A stretch of DNA of 64,000 nucleotides from Dokdonia donghaensis DSW-1 (GCF_001653755.1 NZ_CP015125.1:1246001-1310000), one strand, 5' to 3'. Numbered from the stretch's first letter, positions 33,290 through 42,531 are shown. Notes: generated by a model not told the origin, from the letters alone. Made by a program: numbers and translations.

Positions 33290-35371
33290 ATGAATAAAGA
33301 GGTATTAAAAAAAGCATTTCATAACGTAAGTACGGCAAAAGCACTCACAGAGTTATATGAAGAAAATTTTAAGGTGGTATCAAAGTATGTACACGCTACA
33401 AGCCGCGGTCACGAGGTGATACAAACCGCTATAGGGATGCAGTTGCAACCGCAAGATTATGCTTTTCCTTACTACAGAGATGATAGTATGCTCCTTGCCA
33501 TAGGGATGAAGCCTTATGAGTTAATGTTACAAGTGCTAGCAAAAAAGGATGATCCATTTTCGGCGGGGCGTACGTATTACTCGCACCCAAGTTTGCGAGA
33601 TGATGATAAGCCTAAAATACCACACCAGAGTAGTGCTACAGGTATGCAAGCCATACCAGCTACGGGTGTTGCAATGGGTTTTTATTATAAAGAAGGACTT
33701 TCTGAAAAGCTTTCGACAGTGCTCAATGAGACAGAAATTGCAATTTCCAGCACAGAAGCACCTTTTGTAGTTTGCTCACTAGGAGATGCATCTGTGACTG
33801 AGGGTGAAATAGCCGAAGCATTCCAGATGGCAGCGCTCAAGCAGTTACCTATCTTATATTTAGTACAAGATAACGGCTGGGATATCTCTGCAAATGCTGC
33901 CGAGACCCGTGCTCAAAATGCATTTGAGTACGCACAAGGTTTTCACGGTCTTGAAGCGGTAACTATAGACGGGACAGATTTTGAAGAGAGTTACACGACG
34001 CTCGAGAACGTCATAGAGACCATCAGGACAGAGCGTAGACCATTTTTAGTACACGCAAAAGTTCCCCTGCTTAATCACCACACTTCTGGTGTGCGTATGG
34101 AGTGGTACAGAGATGATTTAGAAGAGGCACAAGGCCGCGACCCGTATCCAAAAATGATTGAGCTATTACTCAATAATGGATTTGATAAAAAAGAGATTGA
34201 GGATATGACCGCTTTCGCGAAAGCGGAAGTCCATAAAGATTTTGACAAAGCACAACAAGCCGAAGATCCCGTTCCAGCAGATTTATTTACACACGACTTT
34301 GCACCAACACCTATCACCGAAGAGCGTGGCGAGCGCGCTCCAAAAGATGGAGAAAAGGTAGTGATGGTAGACTGTGCACTGTTTGCCGTAGAAGAGCTTA
34401 TGCGCAAGCATCCAGAATGCTTGATGTATGGTCAAGATGTAGGAGGTAGACTGGGAGGCGTTTTTAGAGAAGCGGCGACGCTTGCTCAAAAATTTGGTGA
34501 TAACCGCGTTTTTAACACACCTATACAAGAAGCTTTTATCGTAGGGTCTACAGTAGGGATGAGCGCCGTAGGGCTCAAGCCTATCGTAGAAGTTCAATTT
34601 GCAGATTATATATGGCCGGGCCTCAATCAACTATTTACAGAGGTGTCTCGATCGTGTTACTTGAGTAATGGTAAATGGCCAGTCTCAATGATTTTGAGAG
34701 TGCCTATAGGTGCTTACGGCTCTGGTGGGCCGTATCACTCGTCTTCTGTAGAGAGTGTGGTGACTAATATACGTGGTCTTAAAATTGCATATCCTTCTAA
34801 TGGTGCAGACCTTAAAGGACTTCTTAAGGCGGCTTACTACGATCCTAACCCAGTTGTGATTTTTGAGCACAAGGGGCTATACTGGTCTAAGGTAAAAGGA
34901 ACACAAGGCGCTACATCTGTAATGCCAGATGAAGATTATGTGCTACCTTTTGGGAAAGCAAATGTGCTGCAAGAAATCTGGAAGCAAGAAGATGAAGAAA
35001 CAATTGCTATTATCACCTATGGTATGGGTGTACACTGGGCTATGAATGCTAGTGCAGAGTTGGGACTACAAGACAGGGTTGAGGTGGTAGATTTAAGAAC
35101 ATTACATCCACTAGATTATGAGACGGTATTTAAGTCAGTAAAAAAATGTGGTAAATGTCTTGTTATAACAGAAGAGCCTTCTAATAATGGCTTTAGTAGA
35201 GGACTGCAAGGAAGTATACAAGAAGAATGTTTTCAATACCTAGATGCTCCAGTAATGCTTATAGGTTCTGAAAATATGCCAGCAATACCGCTCAATAGTG
35301 TATTAGAACAAACAATGATACCTAGCACAGAGAAGGTAAAGAAAAAGATAGAAGCGTTAATGGCTTACTAG
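33290..35371 (+). CDS. Branched-chain 2-oxoacid dehydrogenase E1, alpha and beta fused
   Basis: In the 693-residue protein the E1-alpha half (about residues 1-330) holds the thiamine-diphosphate motif region CSLGDASVTEGEIAEAFQMAALKQLPILYLVQDN. The E1-beta half (about 350-690) holds MYGQDVGGRLGGVF, EVQFADYIWPGLNQL and the C-terminal transketolase domain. The alpha-beta fusion is common in Bacteroidetes. It decarboxylates branched-chain 2-oxoacids and passes the acyl group to E2. It is the last gene of the unit, before a bidirectional terminator. A palindrome copy near residues 307-311 lies in the inter-domain linker and is read as AFAKA. Confidence 0.93.
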   Translation: MNKEVLKKAFHNVSTAKALTELYEENFKVVSKYVHATSRGHEVIQTAIGMQLQPQDYAFPYYRDDSMLLAIGMKPYELMLQVLAKKDDPFSAGRTYYSHPSLRDDDKPKIPHQSSATGMQAIPATGVAMGFYYKEGLSEKLSTVLNETEIAISSTEAPFVVCSLGDASVTEGEIAEAFQMAALKQLPILYLVQDNGWDISANAAETRAQNAFEYAQGFHGLEAVTIDGTDFEESYTTLENVIETIRTERRPFLVHAKVPLLNHHTSGVRMEWYRDDLEEAQGRDPYPKMIELLLNNGFDKKEIEDMTAFAKAEVHKDFDKAQQAEDPVPADLFTHDFAPTPITEERGERAPKDGEKVVMVDCALFAVEELMRKHPECLMYGQDVGGRLGGVFREAATLAQKFGDNRVFNTPIQEAFIVGSTVGMSAVGLKPIVEVQFADYIWPGLNQLFTEVSRSCYLSNGKWPVSMILRVPIGAYGSGGPYHSSSVESVVTNIRGLKIAYPSNGADLKGLLKAAYYDPNPVVIFEHKGLYWSKVKGTQGATSVMPDEDYVLPFGKANVLQEIWKQEDEETIAIITYGMGVHWAMNASAELGLQDRVEVVDLRTLHPLDYETVFKSVKKCGKCLVITEEPSNNGFSRGLQGSIQEECFQYLDAPVMLIGSENMPAIPLNSVLEQTMIPSTEKVKKKIEALMAY
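34211..34224. repeat. 14-bp palindrome copy 14
   Basis: Inside the E1 fusion gene, near the alpha-beta linker, read as AFAKA. Confidence 0.97.
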
Positions 35372-35394
35372 TATTAGTAAGGCTGTTGTAAATT

Positions 35395-35424
35395 AAAAAA
35401 AGCACCCGGATGGGTGCTTTTTTT
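35395..35424. terminator. Bidirectional Rho-independent terminator
   Basis: AGCACCC-GGAT-GGGTGCT at 35401-35418 has an A-run before and a T-run after. It serves the E1 gene (+) and the convergent DUF4136 gene (-). Confidence 0.92.
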
Positions 35425-35442
35425 ATGCTATTAAAATTTGGA

Positions 35443-36018
35443 TTAGTTACCCGCTACTTGTGGTGGGTATACTTCCATAATTTCTTGTACGATGAGGTTA
35501 ATGCGTTCCTCGCGCTTATCTACATCTCCAGTTACGAGTGGTGCTGTACCTTGACCTTGCCATATAAGTTGTTTCTTATTTGCATCTATGAGGTCTATGT
35601 ATAAAGTTCCTTGTGTAGTTCTTGAGACGGTATTGCTATTAAAGCCGTTATTCCATCCCCAAGGACCACCCCAGCCGCCCCAGAAGCCGCCTCCCCAGCC
35701 CCAACCGCCGTTGAAGCCAAAGTTGTTTTGATATACATCCACACGCTCTTTTGCTTTTGTAAATATGCTTACAAGCACAGCTGGGTTGCTAGATTTTGTA
35801 AAACCTTTTGCGAGCATTTGTGCCTCTACGGCGCGTAGCACACGTTTTTTATCAAGATCAGATATCTCTGCTTTATCTATACCTGGCTTGTAGAAGGCAA
35901 ATGTTTTGTAATCACTAAAGTTTGTGTCTTTGTCGTAGTCTGATGCTACGCGCACAGTGCTACAAGAAGCGAGTAATAATACGGCTCCTAGTAAGGGTAA
36001 AAGTCTTAATGCTTTCAT
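35443..36018 (-). CDS. DUF4136 lipoprotein
   Basis: The 191-residue protein has a lipoprotein signal (PLLGAVLLLASCSTVRV) and the DUF4136 pattern VASDYDKDTNFSDYKTFAFY, a Gly/Trp/Asn-rich segment in the middle (GFNGGWGWGGGFWGGWGGPW) and a C-terminal VDKREERINLIVQEIMEVYPP. It is envelope-located with unknown function. It follows hutU by only 12 nt on the same strand. Confidence 0.9.
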   Translation of the reverse strand: MKALRLLPLLGAVLLLASCSTVRVASDYDKDTNFSDYKTFAFYKPGIDKAEISDLDKKRVLRAVEAQMLAKGFTKSSNPAVLVSIFTKAKERVDVYQNNFGFNGGWGWGGGFWGGWGGPWGWNNGFNSNTVSRTTQGTLYIDLIDANKKQLIWQGQGTAPLVTGDVDKREERINLIVQEIMEVYPPQVAGN

Positions 36019-36030
36019 AGTAGTTTTTTT

Positions 36031-38016
36031 TTAAATGTTATTAAATAGATCTTCTTCTACAATATTTGGTATGGTGACCTTAAGATTTGGTTCGATTTCC
36101 ATTGCTCTTTTTATGGCAAAAACAGCACCTTCATTACGAGCCCAGCTTCTTCTTGCAATTCCGTTGTTTACATCCCAGAAAAGCATTGATTGTAAGCGTC
36201 TTTCGGCTTCTTTACTACCATCAATTACCATACCAAAACCACCATTTACAACTTCGCCCCAGCCTACACCACCACCATTGTGAATACTCACCCAGGTAGC
36301 TCCTCTAAAGCTATCACCTATTACATTGTGAATTGCCATATCTGCCGTAAAGCGACTGCCGTCATAAATATTACTCGTCTCGCGGTACGGAGAGTCTGTA
36401 CCAGATACATCGTGATGATCACGACCTAATATAACTAATCCTATCTCGTTGCGAGCAATAGCATCGTTAAAGGCTTGTGCGATTTTTGCACGTCCCTCTG
36501 CGTCTGCATACAGTATACGTGCTTGTGAGCCTACTACGAGCTTGTTTTGCTGTGCACCTTGTATCCAGGTGATGTTATCTTGTAATTGCTGTTGTATTTC
36601 TGCTGGAGCATTTACTGCTAGTTCTTCCAGAACAGTACAGGCTATAGCATCAGTTTTTGCAAGGTCTTCTTCCTTTCCAGAAGCGCAAACCCACCTAAAA
36701 GGGCCAAAACCGTAATCAAAACACATAGGCCCCATTATGTCTTGTACATAGCTGGGGTATTTAAAGTCAATGCCATTTTCGGCGAGTACATCTGCTCCTG
36801 AACGGCTGGATTCTAGTAAAAAAGCATTTCCGTAATCAAAAAAGTAGGTGCCCTTTGCGGTATGCGCATTTACTGCTGCGGCGTGACGACAGAGGGTGCT
36901 TTTTACGCTTTCGCGAAAGCGCTCTACATCATTTGCCATCATATCATTTGCCTCCTCAACAGTGTATCCCATAGGGTAGTAACCACCCGCCCAAGGATTA
37001 TGTAAAGAGGTCTGATCGCTACCTATATCAATTTTTATATTGTGCTCATTAAACGCCTCCCATACTTCTACCACATTACCGTGATATGCGATGGAGACCG
37101 TCTCTTTATCAAGTTGTGCCTGCTGTACACGGGCAACGAGAGCTGTTGTGTTATCAATTATTTCATCTACCCATCCTTGTGAGTGCCTAGTGTGTACCGC
37201 TTTTTTATTTACTTCTGCACATATGGTGATACAGCCTGCAATATTACCAGCCTTAGGCTGTGCCCCAGACATACCGCCTAACCCGGAGGTGACAAAGATG
37301 CCACCCTTAGGTGATTTACCTATTTTTCTAAAAGCGTTAAGAACGGTAATTGTGGTGCCGTGTACAATGCCTTGAGGTCCTATGTACATATAACTTCCAG
37401 CCGTCATCTGCCCGTACTGGGTGACGCCTAGGGCGTTGTATTTTTCCCAGTCGTCTGGTGTGCTGTAGTTAGGTATCATCATCCCGTTTGTGACAACTAC
37501 TCTAGGTGCTTCTTTGTGAGATGGGAACAAGCCCATAGGGTGACCAGAGTACATAACTAGCGTTTGCTCATCTGTCATCTGAGCGAGATATTGCATCGTG
37601 AGGCGATACTGAGCCCAGTTTGAAAAAACGGCTCCATTACCACCATAAGTGATAAGCTCAAGAGGGTGCTGTGCCACAGCGTGATCTAGATTGTTTTGAA
37701 TCATAAGCATAATAGCTGCGGCTTGCTTAGATTGTGCCGGATACTCTTCTATAGGTCTTGCATAGATCTTATAATCTGGTGCAAAACGATACATATAAAT
37801 GCGGCCATAGGTATCTAGTTCATTTTTGAATTCAGGTAATAGTGTTGCGTGATGCTGGGGTTCAAAATAGCGCAGGGCGTTTTGAAGTGCGAGTTTCTCG
37901 TCACTAGGAGAGAGTATCTTTTTTCTTTTTGGGGCGTGGTTTATAGCTGGATCATATTTTTTTTGTGCAGGAAGTACTGCAGGAATCCCTTCAAGTATTT
38001 GTTGTTGAAATGTCAT
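36031..38016 (-). CDS. hutU: Urocanate hydratase
   Basis: The 661-residue protein is the long form usual in Bacteroidetes (about 555 in Pseudomonas). It has the tightly bound-NAD region (GGNGAVFSNWAQYRL, FVTSGLGGMSGAQPKAG) and the HutU C-terminal blocks (HNGGGVGWGEVVNGGFGMVIDGS). It converts urocanate to imidazolone propionate in histidine breakdown. No hutH, hutI or hutG is nearby. A palindrome copy is read as RFRES. Confidence 0.96.
   Translation of the reverse strand: MTFQQQILEGIPAVLPAQKKYDPAINHAPKRKKILSPSDEKLALQNALRYFEPQHHATLLPEFKNELDTYGRIYMYRFAPDYKIYARPIEEYPAQSKQAAAIMLMIQNNLDHAVAQHPLELITYGGNGAVFSNWAQYRLTMQYLAQMTDEQTLVMYSGHPMGLFPSHKEAPRVVVTNGMMIPNYSTPDDWEKYNALGVTQYGQMTAGSYMYIGPQGIVHGTTITVLNAFRKIGKSPKGGIFVTSGLGGMSGAQPKAGNIAGCITICAEVNKKAVHTRHSQGWVDEIIDNTTALVARVQQAQLDKETVSIAYHGNVVEVWEAFNEHNIKIDIGSDQTSLHNPWAGGYYPMGYTVEEANDMMANDVERFRESVKSTLCRHAAAVNAHTAKGTYFFDYGNAFLLESSRSGADVLAENGIDFKYPSYVQDIMGPMCFDYGFGPFRWVCASGKEEDLAKTDAIACTVLEELAVNAPAEIQQQLQDNITWIQGAQQNKLVVGSQARILYADAEGRAKIAQAFNDAIARNEIGLVILGRDHHDVSGTDSPYRETSNIYDGSRFTADMAIHNVIGDSFRGATWVSIHNGGGVGWGEVVNGGFGMVIDGSKEAERRLQSMLFWDVNNGIARRSWARNEGAVFAIKRAMEIEPNLKVTIPNIVEEDLFNNI
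36907..36920. repeat. 14-bp palindrome copy 15
   Basis: Inside hutU, read as RFRES. Confidence 0.97.
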
Positions 38017-38131
38017 AAGTAGTGATATTAAGTAAGTACTAGTTTAAAAACTCTTACTCACACACTATGGATAACGTATATCTACTCTATGGTAGCTTCT
38101 ATATACACACTTACGATATAAGAGTAGCAGT

Positions 38132-38305
38132 CTATCCATTTTGAGTATTTGTCTTTTTACTATAGCCATAAGGGCAATGACGGCAGCCACTCTCACAACA
38201 GTATCCTCTTTTGAGATGATACTGTTCTGTAAAACATTTATAGCCTTCTGGCGTTAAGTAATAGTCGCCATCTTCTATAGGGATATGTTTTTTTAAGTAA
38301 GACAT
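38132..38305 (-). CDS. DUF5522 family small cysteine-rich protein
   Basis: A 57-residue gene that is easily missed. The protein runs MSYLKKHIPIEDGDYYLTPEG, then YKCFTEQYHLKRGYCCESG and CRHCPYGYSKK. The YYLTPEG..FTEQYHLKRGYCC..GCRHCPYG pattern is that of DUF5522, widespread in Bacteroidetes. The CC-x3-C-x2-C cluster suggests metal or Fe-S binding (inference). It is on the same strand as hutU, about 115 nt upstream of it. Confidence 0.85.
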   Translation of the reverse strand: MSYLKKHIPIEDGDYYLTPEGYKCFTEQYHLKRGYCCESGCRHCPYGYSKKTNTQNG

Positions 38306-38422
38306 ATACAAAGATAAGGATACGGCACAAACTTTGAATACTGCTTAACCTGTTAACAATGCGGTAGATAAATATATGGCTGGCGTTGTTTTTAAAAAAA
38401 GATATTAAAGTACTTTTGACCT

Positions 38423-38749
38423 ATGTTTTTTGTTGTAAATAAATACTTGTTGCGCAGGCGCTTTGTGGGAGTTACACTCTGGCCATTTATTGTGATGCGC
38501 ACACCAGATCTCAAAAAGGATGAGGTATTTATCAATCACGAAAAAATACACATAAGACAACAAGCCGAGATGCTGGTAATTCCATTCTTTATCTGGTATG
38601 CTGTCGAGTATCTCATTAGACTTATACAATACCGAGATAATTATGTGGCATATCTTAATATAAGTTTTGAGCGAGAGGCTTATGCTCGTGAGTGTGAAAT
38701 TAATTATCTTAAAGAACGTCCGTTCTGGAGCTTTATAGCCTATTTATAA
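38423..38749 (+). CDS. Small membrane protein with HExxH-like motif
   Basis: The 108-residue protein contains HEKIHIRQQAEM near residues 39-50, a zinc-protease-like HExxH, one hydrophobic helix (VIPFFIWYAVEYLIRLI) and a later Glu-rich FEREAYARECEINYL that could supply a third ligand. It resembles a minimal M48/M56-like or SprT-like core. I recognise no named family. It ends 4 nt before the next gene and is probably co-transcribed with it. Confidence 0.8.
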   Translation: MFFVVNKYLLRRRFVGVTLWPFIVMRTPDLKKDEVFINHEKIHIRQQAEMLVIPFFIWYAVEYLIRLIQYRDNYVAYLNISFEREAYARECEINYLKERPFWSFIAYL

Positions 38750-38753
38750 ACTT

Positions 38754-39662
38754 GTGAATTTTACTTCAAAAAATCAATTTGTCTTTGAGCAAAATGGCTG
38801 TACACTTTACATAAAGCGTGAGGACGAGTTACACCCCACCGTTTCTGGTAATAAGTTTAGAAAACTTAAGTATAACCTACTTCAAGCCAGAGCACTTGGT
38901 CACGATACATTACTCACCTTTGGTGGTGCATACTCAAATCATATTGCTGCTACTGCGGCGGCGGGTAAACTAGAAGGTTTTAAAACCGTAGGGGTTATAA
39001 GAGGCGAGGAGTTGGGCCGTGATCTTAAAAAAACACTAGCTCAAAACCCTACGCTAGCATTTGCTCACTCTTGTGGGATGGAATTTCACTTTGTTACTAG
39101 GGCTGAGTATAAGGAGAAGGATGAATTACGCTTTCGCGAAAGCGTAAAAAAAACCTTTAATAATCCATTTATTATACCCGAAGGAGGTACAAATGTGCTT
39201 GCAATAAAAGGATGTGAAGAGATTCTAACTACAGATGACAGTCAGTTTGATTTTATAAGTTGCCCTATAGGAACGGCAGGTACGATATCTGGTATCATAA
39301 ATAGTGCTGGTAAACACCAAAAGGTACTAGGCTTTCCCGCGCTAAAAGGAGATTGGGTACGTGATGAGGTAGCACAATATGTGGATAGTGAGCAATGGGA
39401 AATCATAGCCGACTATCATTGTGGAGGATATGCAAAAGTAAATAGAGAATTAATCACTTTTATAAATGACTTTAAGGATGCATACGGCATTCCGCTTGAT
39501 CCTGTGTATACGGGTAAGATGCTTTTTGGGCTTTCAGACTTGATGAATCGTGGGTATTTCCCAGAGAATTCTCGTATTTTAGCCATTCATACGGGAGGTT
39601 TACAGGGCATCTCGGGTATGAATACTCGACTTGCAAAAAAGGGACTCCCACTCATACAATAG
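38754..39662 (+). CDS. 1-aminocyclopropane-1-carboxylate deaminase / D-cysteine desulfhydrase family
   Basis: The GTG start at 38754 lies 4 nt after the preceding stop. The 302-residue fold-type II PLP enzyme has VSGNKFRKLKYNLLQA carrying the Schiff-base lysine, FGGAYSNHIAATAAAG and IHTGGLQG for phosphate binding. True ACC deaminase and D-Cys desulfhydrase cannot be told apart here; the latter is commoner. A palindrome copy is read as RFRES. Confidence 0.9.
   Translation: MNFTSKNQFVFEQNGCTLYIKREDELHPTVSGNKFRKLKYNLLQARALGHDTLLTFGGAYSNHIAATAAAGKLEGFKTVGVIRGEELGRDLKKTLAQNPTLAFAHSCGMEFHFVTRAEYKEKDELRFRESVKKTFNNPFIIPEGGTNVLAIKGCEEILTTDDSQFDFISCPIGTAGTISGIINSAGKHQKVLGFPALKGDWVRDEVAQYVDSEQWEIIADYHCGGYAKVNRELITFINDFKDAYGIPLDPVYTGKMLFGLSDLMNRGYFPENSRILAIHTGGLQGISGMNTRLAKKGLPLIQ
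39130..39143. repeat. 14-bp palindrome copy 16
   Basis: Inside the ACC-deaminase-like gene, read as RFRES, with AC/GT flanks (18-bp perfect palindrome). Confidence 0.97.
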
Positions 39663-39666
39663 ATTT

Positions 39667-40500
39667 ATGTTAAAAAGATTAACTGTACTTCTGGTAATAG
39701 CAATAATTACAGTGGGTTGCGGTGGTTCAAAAAAGGCTACACGCAGCACAAAACGCACAAAAAAAATTCGCACGGTTGAGAGGACTAACTCAGAGCTAGA
39801 TGTAGAAGAAGCTGCCACACCAGATGATAATCTTGATAATGGTGTAAATCCTGTTCCAAAGGGTGGTGTAGACGGTTATATAGAACAATATGCTGCCATT
39901 GCAAAAGAAGAGATGGAGCTTTACGGCATCCCGGCATCTATAACGCTGGCACAAGGAATTCTAGAATCTGGCGCAGGAAAAGGGGAGCTTGTAAAAAAGG
40001 CAAATAATCACTTTGGTATAAAATGTCACGACTGGAAAGGTCAAAAAGTATATCACGATGACGATACGCAAGGTGAGTGTTTTAGAAAATATAGCTTACC
40101 AAAATTCTCATATAGGGATCACTCTTTATTCTTAACTGGACGCAAGCGATACACAGACCTCTTTAAACTACCAAAAGACGATTATAAAGGCTGGGCAAAA
40201 GGACTACGTAGAGCAGGGTATGCAACAGATAAAAAATATCCTCAAAAGTTAATAAGTCTTATAGAGCGTTATAAGCTATATACGTACGACGGCGAGGTGC
40301 TAGGTAAGCCTGTAGAAGACTATAAGAAAGTAACAGATAATAACAACCAGCACACTGTAAGAAAGGGTGAAACGCTGTATCGTCTAGCAAAAAAATATGA
40401 CGTAACTGTAGACCAACTTAAAGAATGGAATGGTATCGATGGCGATAATATCTTCGAAGGGCAGGTGTTATACATCAAGCCGTTTGATAGAGGGTATTAA
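39667..40500 (+). CDS. Glucosaminidase-domain lipoprotein with LysM
   Basis: The start at 39667, 4 nt after the previous stop, gives a lipoprotein signal MLKRLTVLLVIAIITVGCGG. The glucosaminidase domain (GH73; about residues 70-210) has SITLAQGILESGAGKGELVKKANNHFGIKCHDWKG with the catalytic Glu in LESGAG. A C-terminal LysM repeat follows (HTVRKGETLYRLAKKYDVTVDQLKEWNGID). It should cleave peptidoglycan at GlcNAc residues from the outer membrane. Confidence 0.94.
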   Translation: MLKRLTVLLVIAIITVGCGGSKKATRSTKRTKKIRTVERTNSELDVEEAATPDDNLDNGVNPVPKGGVDGYIEQYAAIAKEEMELYGIPASITLAQGILESGAGKGELVKKANNHFGIKCHDWKGQKVYHDDDTQGECFRKYSLPKFSYRDHSLFLTGRKRYTDLFKLPKDDYKGWAKGLRRAGYATDKKYPQKLISLIERYKLYTYDGEVLGKPVEDYKKVTDNNNQHTVRKGETLYRLAKKYDVTVDQLKEWNGIDGDNIFEGQVLYIKPFDRGY

Positions 40501-40556
40501 ATTTTTAGTAAGGCATAAAGGAAAGAAGCACTCTAGCAGAGTGAAATATATAGCAT

Positions 40557-41843
40557 ATGATTTATAAGAGAAGTAGTGAGTTATTTGTAGCGGCTCAAAA
40601 AGTAATACCAGGTGGAGTAAACAGCCCAGTAAGAGCTTTTAAATCTGTAGGTGGTGACCCTATTTTTGTAAAAGAAGCAAAAGGAGCTTATTTATATGAC
40701 GAGGATGGTCGCAAACTTATAGACTATATCGCATCTTGGGGACCTATGATACTAGGTCACGCACATAAGCCTGTGGTAGATGCCGTAGTACAAAAAGCTC
40801 AAAAAGGAACCTCTTTTGGAATGCCTACAGAGATAGAGACAAAAATAGCAGAGCTTGCTATCTCAATGGTGCCAGGTATAGATAAAATACGTTTTGTAAA
40901 TAGTGGTACAGAGGCTTGTATGAGTGCGATACGTCTAGCAAGAGGTTTTTCTGGAAGAGAAAAAATTATAAAATTTGCAGGTTGCTATCACGGTCACTCT
41001 GACTCGTTTTTAATACAAGCAGGTAGTGGTGCAGTGACTTTTGGGTCTCCTAATAGTCCGGGAGTAACTACCGGTACGGCAAAAGATACTTTACTAGCAG
41101 ACTATAATAATATTGATCAAGTAAAGGCGCTTTTTGCAGCAAACCCTGGAGAGATTGCAGCCATTATCATAGAGCCTGTTGCAGGTAATATGGGGTGCAT
41201 ACTCCCAGCCGAAGGTTTCTTACAAGGACTTCGTGAGCTGTGTGATGAAAATGGTGCTCTGCTTATATTTGATGAGGTTATGACCGGCTTCCGCCTTGCA
41301 AAGGGAGGTGTTCAAGAACTTATGGATGTACAAGCAGATATCGTAACCTTTGGAAAAGTAATAGGAGGTGGTCTGCCTGTAGGAGCATTTGCAGCTCGAG
41401 CAGAGATTATGAGTCACCTCGCACCAGAAGGACCAGTTTACCAAGCTGGTACACTTAGTGGCAACCCGCTAGCGATGGCGGCAGGTCTTGCAATGCTTAC
41501 AGAACTTAATGAGAACCCAGCAGTATTTACAAGCCTTAAAGATAAGACCGAGTATCTACATAAAGGTATAGAACAGGCACTTACAGAAAGCGGTGTAATA
41601 TTTACAATAAATAGACTAGGGTCTATGATCTCTGTGCACTTTGCAAAAGACGCTGTGGTAGATTTTAAGACAGCGGCCGCTGGAGATAATGATACCTTTA
41701 AAAAATTCTTTCACGGTTTACTCGCAGAGGGTATTTATATAGCGCCTAGTGCTTATGAGAGCTGGTTTTTAAACGATGCACTGTCTTATCAAGATCTTGA
41801 TGATACAATTGCTGCTGTAGCAAAGGTGAGTAAAACCTTATAA
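40557..41843 (+). CDS. hemL: Glutamate-1-semialdehyde 2,1-aminomutase
   Basis: The 428-residue class III aminotransferase has VIPGGVNSPVRAFKSVGG at the N-terminus, FVNSGTEACMSAIRLARG, and the PLP lysine in TFGKVIGGGLPVGAF. It makes 5-aminolevulinate in the C5 haem pathway. It is monocistronic by spacing. Confidence 0.97.
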   Translation: MIYKRSSELFVAAQKVIPGGVNSPVRAFKSVGGDPIFVKEAKGAYLYDEDGRKLIDYIASWGPMILGHAHKPVVDAVVQKAQKGTSFGMPTEIETKIAELAISMVPGIDKIRFVNSGTEACMSAIRLARGFSGREKIIKFAGCYHGHSDSFLIQAGSGAVTFGSPNSPGVTTGTAKDTLLADYNNIDQVKALFAANPGEIAAIIIEPVAGNMGCILPAEGFLQGLRELCDENGALLIFDEVMTGFRLAKGGVQELMDVQADIVTFGKVIGGGLPVGAFAARAEIMSHLAPEGPVYQAGTLSGNPLAMAAGLAMLTELNENPAVFTSLKDKTEYLHKGIEQALTESGVIFTINRLGSMISVHFAKDAVVDFKTAAAGDNDTFKKFFHGLLAEGIYIAPSAYESWFLNDALSYQDLDDTIAAVAKVSKTL

Positions 41844-41860
41844 GTTTACATAAAAAAGAA

Positions 41861-41888
41861 AACGGCATCCTACCTAAAGGATGCCGTT
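41861..41888 (-). terminator. Terminator between hemL and the Spy-like gene
   Basis: An 11-bp stem AACGGCATCCT/AGGATGCCGTT with a 6-nt loop. On the minus strand it is followed by a T-rich tail, so it ends the Spy-like gene; it may also stop hemL transcripts. Confidence 0.85.
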
Positions 41889-41919
41889 CTCAAACCAAAT
41901 TAATCAATCAATAAAAATA

Positions 41920-42360
41920 TTATTTACCACGCTGGCCTCTACCACGTTTGCCACCGCGTCTTCCTTCACCTTTGCGCTTTGCGCTCATCTTCTTAAACTG
42001 CTTAAATTGGTCTTCAGATAAGATACTTTGCATCTCTTGTTGCATAGCAATTTGCTTATCTAGACGTTCATTTGACTTAGCAAATTTTTGCTCTTTTGTA
42101 AGCTCAGGTTTTTCTGTTTGAGCCTTGCGAGCTTCCATCGCTTGCTTGCGGTCTTTTGCTTGTGCAAGGAGTACGTTATACACTTTTTTAGACTGGTTAT
42201 CGTCTAGAGCAAGTGCTAGGGTCATTTTCTTCGTTTTGAGCGTAGCCATTTGTTCTACAGTAAGGTCTTTTCCTCTTCTGTCTTCTCCGCCTCTTGGTCC
42301 TCTTTGTGCAGACATTGATATAGTAGCTAGTACTAAAAATGCCATTATTAACTTTTTCAT
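41920..42360 (-). CDS. Secreted basic helical protein, Spy/DUF4890-like
   Basis: The start at 42360 gives a signal peptide MKKLIMAFLVLATISMSAQ; the frame remains open upstream but without a sensible start. The mature part is Lys/Glu/Gln-rich with an LTxxQ-like pattern (LTVEQMATLKTKKMTLALALDDNQSKKVYN, ILSEDQFKQFKKM) and a basic Gly/Arg tail. This resembles periplasmic Spy/CpxP-like chaperone sensors and the DUF4890 group. Assignment is by pattern only. Confidence 0.82.
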   Translation of the reverse strand: MKKLIMAFLVLATISMSAQRGPRGGEDRRGKDLTVEQMATLKTKKMTLALALDDNQSKKVYNVLLAQAKDRKQAMEARKAQTEKPELTKEQKFAKSNERLDKQIAMQQEMQSILSEDQFKQFKKMSAKRKGEGRRGGKRGRGQRGK

Positions 42361-42458
42361 ATTCTTTATTTTTTTAATTACTGAACACTTATATGACTGT
42401 GTAAAATGCACAAAGTTTAATCCATTTTTATTTTTAGGATTTATTTGTGATTTGTTAC

Positions 42459-42472
42459 GCTTTCGCGAAAGC
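42459..42472. repeat. 14-bp palindrome copy 17
   Basis: Intergenic, upstream of the Spy-like gene, with AC/GT flanks (18-bp perfect palindrome). Confidence 0.97.
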
Positions 42473-42531
42473 GTATATATCTTCATTAATTTATGAACTC
42501 TAGAGTAGTCTGGTAACGAGAATTTTTTCAT

